Assembly: GCF_011395035.1 (NCBI RefSeq)
Contig: NZ_CP024768.1
Coordinates: 62,001-126,000, forward strand
Direction: 5' to 3'
Origin: Pantoea cypripedii
GTDB taxonomy: Bacteria > Pseudomonadota > Gammaproteobacteria > Enterobacterales > Enterobacteriaceae
DNA length: 64,000 nt
Position numbers and translations under genes: made by a program
The notes under the pieces: generated by a model
What the model was told of the DNA's origin: nothing
The model's input: only the letters and a program-made list of their open reading frames with translations
Database searches by the model: none
In this document: positions 52,400 to 60,167 of the stretch, one piece after another
Layout: each line of letters opens with the position of its first letter
Position numbering within the stretch: position 1 is the stretch's first letter

Positions 52400-53272
52400 T
52401 CAGGTTTTGGCCCGTAGCCACTCGGTCACCAGCATTGGCCAGCTGGCTAACGGCAAATCGGCGACGCCACGGATGCCAAATCCGTGGCCGCCTTTTTGAT
52501 AGAAGTGAATTTCTGCCGGTACCTGGTTTTCCCGCAGTGCGCTAAAGAACACCATGCTGTTATTGACCGATACCGTCTCATCGTCTGCCGCGTGGACCAG
52601 CAACGTCGGTGGCGTCTGGCTGTGCACCCGGGTTTCCAGCGAATAAGCCTCAATCGTTTTCTGATCCGGCCAGGCACCCAGCAGGCGGGTGCGCGAACTT
52701 TCGTGCGCCAGGCCATCACGCATGCTGATCACCGGGTAAATCAGCACCATCGCGTCGGGCCGTGGAGAAAAGCTGTCAGCCTGATCCTGGACCGGATAGA
52801 TCTTCTCGGCGAATCGCGTGCCCAGGCTGGCAGCGACATGCCCACCTGCGGAGAAGCCCATCATCACAATATATTTACCGTTCATCCCGCGCTGCGCCCG
52901 ATCGCGTAGCACCCGCACCGCTCGCTGCGCATCTGCCAGCGGAGCGTCTGGTCCTTCATGATGGCCGTCATACGGCAGACGGTAGGTCATCACTGCCAGC
53001 GTGTATCCCATCGCGGTGAAGAAGGTGGCCAGCGCGCTGCCTTCACGATCGATAAGCACCCGCTGATAACCACCACCAGGCGCGACCAGCAGCGTGATGC
53101 CGTTGGAATCCTGTGGATGCCAGATCGCCATTTCCGGGCAGCGCACGCCCGTGGCGGCACGATCATAGGGTTCATACTCTTTGGCGAGATCGACAATTTG
53201 CGGTTGTGCGCGTGAGTCACTGGCACCCGGAGCATCACCGTGCGGCCAGATATTGATAATTTCTGTGTGCAT
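52400..53272 (-). CDS. Alpha/beta hydrolase, esterase-like
   Basis: This 290-residue hydrolase has the BD-FAE / acetyl-esterase layout. An oxyanion glycine motif APGGGYQ lies at residues about 64-70, and the nucleophile Ser141 is in GFSAGG. The acid Asp is in HAADDETVSV and the base His in KGGHGFGIRG. There is no signal peptide, so it acts in the cytoplasm. It resembles carbohydrate O-acetyl esterases, but the substrate is unknown. It is inserted between yhjJ and kdgK, which are adjacent in E. coli, and its 3' end faces yhjJ with 3 bp between them. Confidence 0.85.
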   Translation of the reverse strand: MHTEIINIWPHGDAPGASDSRAQPQIVDLAKEYEPYDRAATGVRCPEMAIWHPQDSNGITLLVAPGGGYQRVLIDREGSALATFFTAMGYTLAVMTYRLPYDGHHEGPDAPLADAQRAVRVLRDRAQRGMNGKYIVMMGFSAGGHVAASLGTRFAEKIYPVQDQADSFSPRPDAMVLIYPVISMRDGLAHESSRTRLLGAWPDQKTIEAYSLETRVHSQTPPTLLVHAADDETVSVNNSMVFFSALRENQVPAEIHFYQKGGHGFGIRGVADLPLASWPMLVTEWLRAKT

Positions 53273-53604
53273 AAATCAGTCCTGAGCGAGTTATGTTGTC
53301 TTTCTTGTTGTCGCGGCCGGATCAACAGCTTCCTGCTGTTGTTGATTAAAACATGGTCTTTTTTGCGACAATCGTCCAGCCGAAAACCTGCGTTCAGACG
53401 AGATTCGGACAATACCTGGCGCACATTTTTGTTGCCATAACCTATTGAATTTAAAATTAGATCTTAAGTCAGGTTAAAGTGCGAATACCCGTTCTGGACC
53501 GGTTTTGGATCGGCTCTGGCAATAAGAGGGGTTTTTAGTGGGAAGTGTTGTGCTAAGGCAAATTATCATGGCGGGATCGTTAGCCGGGGTAATGATTGGC
53601 TGGC
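53273..53604. other. Intergenic region upstream of the alpha/beta hydrolase
   Basis: This gap between the kdgK terminator and the hydrolase start must hold the hydrolase promoter on the minus strand. An imperfect hairpin ATCAACAGC-TTCCT-GCTGTTG lies at about 53323-53345. Otherwise no gene, repeat unit or strong promoter was recognised. Confidence 0.35.
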
Positions 53605-53632
53605 GAAAAAACGCCCTGGCTGGCAGGGCGTT
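53605..53632 (-). terminator. Terminator of kdgK
   Basis: Read on the minus strand, AACGCCCTGCC-AGCC-AGGGCGTT is followed by TTTT, 7 nt after the kdgK stop. A 7-bp or longer GC-rich stem with T-run makes a clear intrinsic terminator. Confidence 0.9.
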
Positions 53633-53638
53633 AGCCGA

Positions 53639-54571
53639 TTACTGTGGCATGGCATCCAGCGGGATAATCGCGCCACGATGCTGAATCACCGTGCTGGCGG
53701 TGAGATGACCGCGTGCAGCAGCGGCAGCCGGATCGGCACCCTGCAAGCGCAGCGCCAGATAGCCTGCACTAAATGAATCTCCGGCGGCAGTGGTATCGAT
53801 CACTTTTTCTTTCGCCAGCTTGATGGCGGGCACATCAACCAGCGGCGCATCACCCACCGCCACCAGGCAGGATTCCGCCCCGCGTTTGATGACGATTTCC
53901 GCGACTCCTGCCGCGCGTGTACGGGCAATGACCGATTCCAGCGGCTGCTCGCCCCACAGCAGATGCTCGTCATCCAGCGTCAGAAAGGCGATATCGGTGT
54001 TTTGCAACATCGCGGCGTAGGCTTGCTGTGCGCTGGCCTTGTCTGCCCACAGGCGCGGACGGTAGTTATTATCAAAAATCACGGTGCCACCGTTACGGCG
54101 ACAGGCGCTGAGCAACGTCATCAGCTTCTCACGGCTGGCTGCGGGCAAAATCGCCAGACTGATACCGCTCAGGTAGAGATAATCGTAATCCGCCAGTTGC
54201 TGGCAAATCGCGTCAGATTGCGGACTATCGAGCCAGTAACGTGCGGCAGCATCGCTGCGCCAGTACCAGAAGGTACGTTCGCCGTGTTCATCGGTTTCGA
54301 TGAAGTACAGGCCGGGCATTTTATTGTCGAGGCGCTGGATTAAATCGGTCTGTACCTGTTCCTGCTGCCAGGTGGCAATCATCTGGTCACTGAAGCTGTC
54401 GGTGCCGAGTGCGGTAACGTAATCAACGCGCAGCTGCTCAGTATCAGACTGGCGCGCCAGATATACCGCGGTATTCAGCGTATCGCCGCCAAAACCGCGT
54501 TTGATGTTCTCACCTTTTTCGGACAGCTCAATCATGCATTCGCCAATGATGGCGATTTTCTTCTGCGTCAT
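53639..54571 (-). CDS. kdgK: 2-keto-3-deoxygluconate kinase KdgK
   Basis: This 310-residue PfkB-family sugar kinase phosphorylates 2-keto-3-deoxygluconate to KDPG in pectin and hexuronate catabolism. The start at 54571 (MTQKKIAIIGECMIELS) matches E. coli KdgK; a start at 54640 would add a non-conserved leader. PfkB signatures are present: GGDTLNTAVYLARQ near the N-terminus and DTTAAGDSFSAGYL with the catalytic Asp near the C-terminus. A KdgR-type box lies 68 bp upstream and a terminator follows directly, so it is a single-gene unit. Confidence 0.95.
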   Translation of the reverse strand: MTQKKIAIIGECMIELSEKGENIKRGFGGDTLNTAVYLARQSDTEQLRVDYVTALGTDSFSDQMIATWQQEQVQTDLIQRLDNKMPGLYFIETDEHGERTFWYWRSDAAARYWLDSPQSDAICQQLADYDYLYLSGISLAILPAASREKLMTLLSACRRNGGTVIFDNNYRPRLWADKASAQQAYAAMLQNTDIAFLTLDDEHLLWGEQPLESVIARTRAAGVAEIVIKRGAESCLVAVGDAPLVDVPAIKLAKEKVIDTTAAGDSFSAGYLALRLQGADPAAAAARGHLTASTVIQHRGAIIPLDAMPQ

Positions 54572-54636
54572 GGTCTTCGGCCTGTAGTGAATTCTGCCTC
54601 TAGTCTCGCGTCTGGTATGGCAGCAGTCAATGTTTT

Positions 54637-54653
54637 TCAAAACGGCGTTTTAA
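54637..54653 (-). promoter_or_regulatory. KdgR-type operator upstream of kdgK
   Basis: TCAAAACGGCGTTTTAA contains AAAAC-GGC-GTTTT, close to the KdgR consensus (AAAC-N3-GTTT in an A/T-rich frame). It lies 66-82 bp upstream of the kdgK start on the minus strand. KdgR represses kdgK in E. coli and Dickeya until KDG is present. The kdgR gene is not in the window. Confidence 0.65.
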
Positions 54654-54775
54654 TTCCACTTAAGGCTGAAAAGTGGCTTTTTGGCAGTGATTTAGCGGCC
54701 AAACCGCCGTTTGTTTTACCGATTAAGCGCGACATGCACTGTTACACTCAAGAGCTCGTGTGGCTGCTCGGTTGA

Positions 54776-54802
54776 TAAAGTTATCCAGGTGATAGCCGAT
54801 AA
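54776..54802 (+). promoter_or_regulatory. FliA (sigma-28) flagellar promoter of pdeH
   Basis: TAAAGTTA (54776-54783), an 11-nt spacer and GCCGATAA (54795-54802) match the sigma-28 consensus TAAAGTTT-N11-GCCGATAA at all but one base. It lies 51 nt upstream of the pdeH start. yhjH/pdeH is a class III flagellar gene in E. coli, so this agrees with known regulation. Confidence 0.93.
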
Positions 54803-54853
54803 TTGCCGCTGAGATGCTATTTGCAGGCACTCACCACCTACCAGGAAAAAACC

Positions 54854-55627
54854 ATGGTGATGAAGAAATTAAGTCATCGGCTGCCTTCTTCAATTGAACT
54901 GGAGCAACAACAGGAAACGCGTCTCTTCTGGCAGCAGTGCCAACGATTCTATACTTTCCAGCCGATCTACCAGGTCTCAGGCCGCTTGCTGGCTATTGAA
55001 TTACTGACTGCGGTGACGCACCCATCCGCACCAGAAAAAAGGCTTTCGCCGGAAATCTATTTTGACGCGCTGGATATTGCGCAGCGTCTTGATGTGGTGC
55101 AGGAACAGCTTGAACTGTTGATGCAGTGGTCGGTCCTTTTTTGTCAGCGTCAGTTGGTGGCATCGGTCAATATTGATGGTCCGACGTTGCTGGCGATCCA
55201 GCAGCATCCGCAGATTCGTAGCCTGATTGCCCAACTGCCCTGGGTACGTTTTGAACTCACCGAACACCATGTGTTGCCGCAGGAAGAAATGATTGCGCAG
55301 ATGCCAGAACTGGGGCCGCTGTGGCTGGATGATTTCGGCTCCGGGATGGCGAACTTTTCAGCACTGACTGAACTGCGTTACGACTATATCAAGCTGTCGC
55401 GTGAGCTGTTTATTCTGCTGCGTTCTACCGAAGAAGGCCGCATGTTGTTTTCCATGTTGCTGGCGCTGATCAATCGTTATTGCAACGGTGTCATCGTCGA
55501 AGGGGTGGAAACCGAGGAAGAGTGGCAACAGGTGCGCAGCTCGCCAGCGCTGGCCGCACAAGGCTATTTCTTCTCCCGTCCGGTTCCCTTTAGCGAGCTG
55601 GAAAACATGGCCTTAGCGCTTCCCTGA
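54854..55627 (+). CDS. pdeH: c-di-GMP phosphodiesterase PdeH (YhjH)
   Basis: This 257-residue stand-alone EAL-domain protein is soluble. The start is ATG 54854 with AGGA 7 nt upstream; a start 6 nt later is possible. The EAL motif is ELL (LLAIELLTAV), as in active E. coli PdeH. Other catalytic blocks are kept: VNIDGP, RFELTEH, LDDFGSGMANF, DYIKLSREL, IVEGVETEEEW. In E. coli it keeps c-di-GMP low during motility. Its FliA promoter links flagellar expression to lower c-di-GMP and so to reduced cellulose synthesis. Confidence 0.94.
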   Translation: MVMKKLSHRLPSSIELEQQQETRLFWQQCQRFYTFQPIYQVSGRLLAIELLTAVTHPSAPEKRLSPEIYFDALDIAQRLDVVQEQLELLMQWSVLFCQRQLVASVNIDGPTLLAIQQHPQIRSLIAQLPWVRFELTEHHVLPQEEMIAQMPELGPLWLDDFGSGMANFSALTELRYDYIKLSRELFILLRSTEEGRMLFSMLLALINRYCNGVIVEGVETEEEWQQVRSSPALAAQGYFFSRPVPFSELENMALALP

Positions 55628-55689
55628 TGCCGTTCCCCAGCGTCTCGACTATCTTTAAATGAGACGTGGAAGGGCAAGGAGGAAGCAGC

Positions 55690-57750
55690 ATGTCTCGAAC
55701 AGGAAAAGTCCTGAGCTGGGTTATCGGGATTTTTTTGTTGCTGGTTGTGGTGGTCGTGGTTGTGATTGCAACCTTTGACTGGAACCGCCTGAAGCCAACT
55801 ATCAACCAGAAAGTCTCGGCAGAACTGAATCGACCTTTCGCCATTCGCGGCGATTTGGGTGTCAGCTGGGTACGCAATCGCGCAGAACCGGGCTGGCGCA
55901 GCTGGGTGCCGTGGCCGCAGGTCCATGCGGACGACATCATGCTGGGCAATCCTCCGGCGATTGCGGATGTCACCATGGTACATTTGCAGCGGGCAGAAGC
56001 GACCTTAGCGCCGCTGGCGTTGCTGCATAAGCAGGTGTATCTGCCGTGGATTAAACTGCAACAACCCGATGCCCGCCTGGTGCAAACCGCCGACAAACAC
56101 AACAACTGGACTTTCAACCTCGCAAGTCACAACAACAGCGATGCCAATGCTGCGCCTTCGGCATGGTCGTTCCGTCTCGATAATATCCTGTTCGATCAGG
56201 GCCAGATTCGCTATATCGATGCCATCAACCAGGCCGATGTCAGTGTCACCATCAACCCGCTGGGTAAACCGGTGCCTTACGCGCAGGTGGCGGGCGGTAA
56301 CGATCAGCAGCAGGGGGCGGGTGACTTCGTGTTCGGCTGGAAAGCCAGCGGCACCTACAACAATCAACGTCTGGATGGTGAGGGCAAAATAGGTGGCATG
56401 TTATCGCTGCGCAGTCAGACCACGCCGTTCCCGTTGCAGGTTGATGTGCGTAATGGCACCACGCGGGTACGCGTTGATGGGACTTTGCAGGATCCGCTCA
56501 ATCTCGGTGGGCTGGATGTGCGGCTGCGCTTTGCTGGCGACACGCTGGCGAATTTGTATGGTTTAACCGGCGTGTTGTTACCGGATACGCCGCCGTATGA
56601 AACCGATGGGCACCTGATCGCGCGTTTCAACGATGGTAAAGGGCCGTTGTTCCGCTATGAAAACTTCAATGGCCATATCGGTGACAGCGATATTCATGGG
56701 TCGCTGATTTACCGTCAGCAAAAACCGCGTCCGACGCTGACCGGCGATCTGTCCTCCAATCAGCTGCGCATGGCCGATCTCGGGCCGTTGATTGGCGTCA
56801 ACTCCGGTAAGGGCAGCGAGAAAACTCAGCAGGCGAAAGCGCGGCGTGGCGAAGCCTCTACGCAACCCGCCGATCGTGTGCTGCCGCACGACAAGTTTGC
56901 CACGAAAAGCTGGAACGCCATGGACGCCGATGTGAAGTTCAGCGGCAAACGTATCGAACACAGCAATTCGCTGCCGTTAAGCGATCTTTATACCCATTTG
57001 CAGCTGAATAACGGGGATTTACGTCTCGATCCGCTGCGTTTTGGCATGGCGGGAGGGACGCTCAACTCCACCATCCATCTCGAAGGCGACCGGACACCGA
57101 TGCGCGGCCGCGCGGATTTGCATGTGCGTAAACTGAAACTGCGCCAGCTGTTCCCTGATGTGCAGGCGATGCAGAAAAGCCTGGGCCAGTTAAATGGCGA
57201 CGCGACGCTGAGTGGCACCGGTAATTCGGTGGCTGATTTGCTGGCAACCAGCAACGGTGAGCTGAAGCTGTTGATGAACGATGGACTGATCAGCCGCAGC
57301 CTGATGGAGATCGCCGGGCTGAATGTCGGGAATTATGTGGTCGGGAAGATTTTTGGCGATGATGAGGTGCGTATCAACTGCGCCGCCACCAATCTCACGA
57401 TCCGCAACGGGCTGGCGACACCGCAGCTGTTTGTGTTTGATACCGAGAACGCGGTGATTAATGTGTCAGGCAGTGCCAACTTTGCCAATGAGCGCCTCGA
57501 TTTAACCATCGATCCGGAGAGCAAAGGCGTGCGCATCATTACGCTGCGTTCTCCACTTTACGTGCGTGGCACCTTTAAAAACCCTGACGCCGGGGTGAAA
57601 GCCGGGCCACTGATTGCCCGTGGTGCCGCCGCTGTGGCGCTGGGGACGGTGCTGGCACCGGCTGCGGCACTGCTGGCGCTGGTTTCACCGAGCGACACCG
57701 ATAGCAATCAGTGCAGCAAGGTATTGCAGCAGATGAAGCAGAAAAAATGA
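55690..57750 (+). CDS. yhjG: AsmA-family protein YhjG
   Basis: This 686-residue protein (same length as E. coli YhjG) starts at ATG 55690 behind AAGGAGG. One N-terminal membrane helix (about residues 11-35, a run of Leu/Val/Ile) anchors a large periplasmic AsmA/repeating beta-groove domain. Matching blocks are ATFDWNRLKPTINQKVSAELNRPFAIRG, cited here only by its ends, and GWRSWVPWP. AsmA-like proteins are linked to phospholipid transport between membranes. The role of YhjG itself is not established. It converges on ppiC with no gap. Confidence 0.92.
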   Translation: MSRTGKVLSWVIGIFLLLVVVVVVVIATFDWNRLKPTINQKVSAELNRPFAIRGDLGVSWVRNRAEPGWRSWVPWPQVHADDIMLGNPPAIADVTMVHLQRAEATLAPLALLHKQVYLPWIKLQQPDARLVQTADKHNNWTFNLASHNNSDANAAPSAWSFRLDNILFDQGQIRYIDAINQADVSVTINPLGKPVPYAQVAGGNDQQQGAGDFVFGWKASGTYNNQRLDGEGKIGGMLSLRSQTTPFPLQVDVRNGTTRVRVDGTLQDPLNLGGLDVRLRFAGDTLANLYGLTGVLLPDTPPYETDGHLIARFNDGKGPLFRYENFNGHIGDSDIHGSLIYRQQKPRPTLTGDLSSNQLRMADLGPLIGVNSGKGSEKTQQAKARRGEASTQPADRVLPHDKFATKSWNAMDADVKFSGKRIEHSNSLPLSDLYTHLQLNNGDLRLDPLRFGMAGGTLNSTIHLEGDRTPMRGRADLHVRKLKLRQLFPDVQAMQKSLGQLNGDATLSGTGNSVADLLATSNGELKLLMNDGLISRSLMEIAGLNVGNYVVGKIFGDDEVRINCAATNLTIRNGLATPQLFVFDTENAVINVSGSANFANERLDLTIDPESKGVRIITLRSPLYVRGTFKNPDAGVKAGPLIARGAAAVALGTVLAPAAALLALVSPSDTDSNQCSKVLQQMKQKK

Positions 57751-58032
57751 TCAGTTACGCCACAGTACCTTGATGATGTGGTAACCAAAGGCGGTTTTCA
57801 CCGGTCCGTAAGGTTGCAATAACGGGCAGCTGAACACCGCCTTATCAAAGGCCGGCACCATCTGGCCTTTGCGAAACTCGCCCAAATCGCCGCCGTTACG
57901 TCCGGAGGGACAGGTGGAGTGTTTTTTTGCCAGCTGCTGGAAGTTAGCCCCTTTTTCCAGCTGAGCCAGCAGCGCTTTTGCCTGTGCTTCATCCTTCACC
58001 AGGATGTGTAAAGCCGCCGCAGTTTTCGCCAT
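57751..58032 (-). CDS. ppiC: Peptidyl-prolyl cis-trans isomerase C (parvulin)
   Basis: This 93-residue stand-alone parvulin domain is cytoplasmic. Conserved features are the ALHILVKDEAQA start, FQQLAKKHSTCPSGRNGGDLGEF and the C-terminal TAFGYHIIKV. Length equals E. coli PpiC. It is divergent from rep with a 75-bp promoter gap, as in the ilvC-ppiC-rep region of E. coli. Its stop abuts the stop of yhjG, where the order departs from E. coli. Confidence 0.95.
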   Translation of the reverse strand: MAKTAAALHILVKDEAQAKALLAQLEKGANFQQLAKKHSTCPSGRNGGDLGEFRKGQMVPAFDKAVFSCPLLQPYGPVKTAFGYHIIKVLWRN

Positions 58033-58050
58033 GATTCGGTCTCAGTTGTG

Positions 58051-58070
58051 TATAATCGTCGCGCATTATA
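58051..58070. promoter_or_regulatory. Back-to-back -10 elements for rep and ppiC
   Basis: TATAATCGTCGCGCATTATA contains TATAAT on the plus strand (58051-58056) and another TATAAT on the minus strand (58065-58070). They lie midway between the divergent ppiC and rep. The two promoters would overlap and may compete. -35 sequences are weak. Confidence 0.5.
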
Positions 58071-58107
58071 CCCGCCTCCTTCTGATTTAACTGAGTGAAT
58101 TTCCGCT

Positions 58108-60135
58108 ATGCGTTTAAACCCCGGCCAACAACGTGCTGTCGAATTTGTCACCGGTCCCTGCCTGGTGCTGGCCGGTGCTGGCTCGGGTAAAACCCGTGTA
58201 ATCACCAATAAAATCGCCCATCTGATCCGCGAGTGTGGCTATCAGGCACGCCATATCGCCGCCGTGACTTTTACCAACAAGGCCTCGCGCGAGATGAAAG
58301 AGCGCGTCGCGCAGACACTGGGGCGCAAAGAGGCGCGTGGCCTGATGATCTCCACCTTCCATACCCTGGGGCTGGAAATTATTAAGCGCGAATATGCCGC
58401 GCTGGGTATGAAATCCACCTTTTCGTTGTTCGACGATCAGGATCAGCTGGCACTGCTGAAAGACCTGACTAAACAATGGCTGGAAGAAGACAAGACGCTG
58501 GTGCAGCAACTGATTTCCACCATTTCCAACTGGAAAAATGACCTGGTGGACCCGCAGGGCGCAGCAGGGCTGGCGAAATCACAGCGTGACCAGATTTTTG
58601 CCCATTGCTACCAGCTGTACGATCAACATCTGAAAGCCTGCAACGTGCTGGATTTTGACGATTTGATCCTGCTGCCGACGCTGCTGCTGAAACGTAATCA
58701 GGACGTCCGGGAACGCTGGCAACAGCGTATTCGTTACCTGCTGGTGGATGAATATCAGGACACCAACACCAGCCAGTATGAGTTGGTTAAGCTGCTGGTG
58801 GGCGCACGGGCGCGTTTTACCGTGGTGGGCGACGATGATCAGTCGATCTATTCCTGGCGTGGTGCCCGCCCGCAAAACCTGGTGCTGCTGAAAGAAGATT
58901 TTCCGGCGCTGGAGGTGGTAAAGCTGGAGCAGAACTACCGTTCCTCGCAGCGCATCCTCAAAGCCGCCAATATCCTGATTGCCAACAATCCGCATGTGTT
59001 TGAGAAACGCCTGTTCTCCGAGTTGGGTGTCGGCAGCGAGTTGAAGGTGCTGATGGCCAACAATGAAGATCATGAGGCGGAGCGCGTGGCAGGGGAGTTG
59101 ATTGCGCATCACTTTATCAATAAGACGCAATACAAGGACTACGCCATTCTCTACCGCGGCAACCATCAGTCGCGGGTATTTGAGAAACAGCTGATGCAGA
59201 ACCGTATTCCGTATCGGATTTCGGGTGGCACCTCATTCTTCTCCCGACCGGAGATTAAAGATCTGCTGGCCTACCTGCGCGTGCTGACCAACCCCGAAGA
59301 TGACAGCGCCTTTCTGCGTATCGTGAATACGCCGCGCCGTGAGATCGGACCGGCCACGCTGCAAAAACTCGGCGAGTGGGCCACGCTGCGTAACAAGAGC
59401 TTGTTTAACGCCAGCTTTGATATGGGGCTGGGGCAAACCCTGAGCGGTCGCGGGCTGGAGCATCTGCAACGTTTTACCGGCTGGCTGAATGAGGTGATTC
59501 AGCTGACGGAGCGCGAGCCGGTGAATGCGGTTCGCGACCTGATTCGCGGCATCGACTACGAAAGCTGGCTGTTTGAAACCTCACCCAGCCCGAAAGCGGC
59601 TGAAATGCGCATGAAAAACGTCAATATGCTGTTCCAGTGGATGACAGAAATGCTGGAAGGAAGCGAGCTGGACGAGCCAATGACGCTGGCGCAGGTGGTC
59701 ACACGCTTTACCCTGCGCGACATGATGGAGCGCGGGGAGAGTGACGAAGACGTTGATCAGGTACAGCTGATGACGCTGCACGCCTCGAAAGGGCTGGAGT
59801 TTCCGTATGTGTATCTGGTGGGGATGGAAGAAGGTTTATTGCCACATCAGAGCAGCATCGATGAAAACAATATCGAGGAGGAGCGTCGTCTGGCCTACGT
59901 GGGGATTACCCGTGCGCAGAAGGAGCTGACCTTTACGTTGTGCCGTGAGCGACGTCAGTATGGCGAGCTGGTGCGGCCGGAACCGAGCCGTTTTCTGCTG
60001 GAATTGCCGCAGGATGATGTGGTGTGGGAACGCGAGAAAAAAGTGGTGAGCGCCGAGGAACGGATGAAAACCGGGCAGACGCGTGTCGCCGGGTTACGGG
60101 CGATGCTGGAGAATGCAAAAAAGGGAACGTCGTAG
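58108..60135 (+). CDS. rep: ATP-dependent DNA helicase Rep
   Basis: This 675-residue UvrD/Rep superfamily 1 helicase has 3'-5' polarity and assists replication forks through protein roadblocks. Walker A is GAGSGKT with Lys28; then come TFTNKAS, YLLVDEYQDTN, VVGDDDQSIYSWRGA, LEQNYRSS and VQLMTLHASKGLEFPYVYL, and the C-terminus has GITRAQKEL. Length is close to E. coli Rep (673). The stop codon TAG is part of the GTAGC head of a REP-like palindrome. Confidence 0.97.
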   Translation: MRLNPGQQRAVEFVTGPCLVLAGAGSGKTRVITNKIAHLIRECGYQARHIAAVTFTNKASREMKERVAQTLGRKEARGLMISTFHTLGLEIIKREYAALGMKSTFSLFDDQDQLALLKDLTKQWLEEDKTLVQQLISTISNWKNDLVDPQGAAGLAKSQRDQIFAHCYQLYDQHLKACNVLDFDDLILLPTLLLKRNQDVRERWQQRIRYLLVDEYQDTNTSQYELVKLLVGARARFTVVGDDDQSIYSWRGARPQNLVLLKEDFPALEVVKLEQNYRSSQRILKAANILIANNPHVFEKRLFSELGVGSELKVLMANNEDHEAERVAGELIAHHFINKTQYKDYAILYRGNHQSRVFEKQLMQNRIPYRISGGTSFFSRPEIKDLLAYLRVLTNPEDDSAFLRIVNTPRREIGPATLQKLGEWATLRNKSLFNASFDMGLGQTLSGRGLEHLQRFTGWLNEVIQLTEREPVNAVRDLIRGIDYESWLFETSPSPKAAEMRMKNVNMLFQWMTEMLEGSELDEPMTLAQVVTRFTLRDMMERGESDEDVDQVQLMTLHASKGLEFPYVYLVGMEEGLLPHQSSIDENNIEEERRLAYVGITRAQKELTFTLCRERRQYGELVRPEPSRFLLELPQDDVVWEREKKVVSAEERMKTGQTRVAGLRAMLENAKKGTS

Positions 60136-60158
60136 CAGCGCGATAAATCGCGCGGCTA
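60132..60158. repeat. REP-like palindrome at the 3' end of rep
   Basis: GTAGCAGCGCGATAAATCGCGCGGCTAC is a variant with GTAGC heads on both sides, so the whole element is one hairpin. It lies between convergent rep and gppA (33 bp) and includes the rep stop codon. It probably serves as the transcript end for both. Confidence 0.75.
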
Positions 60159-60167
60159 CGGGGTCTA

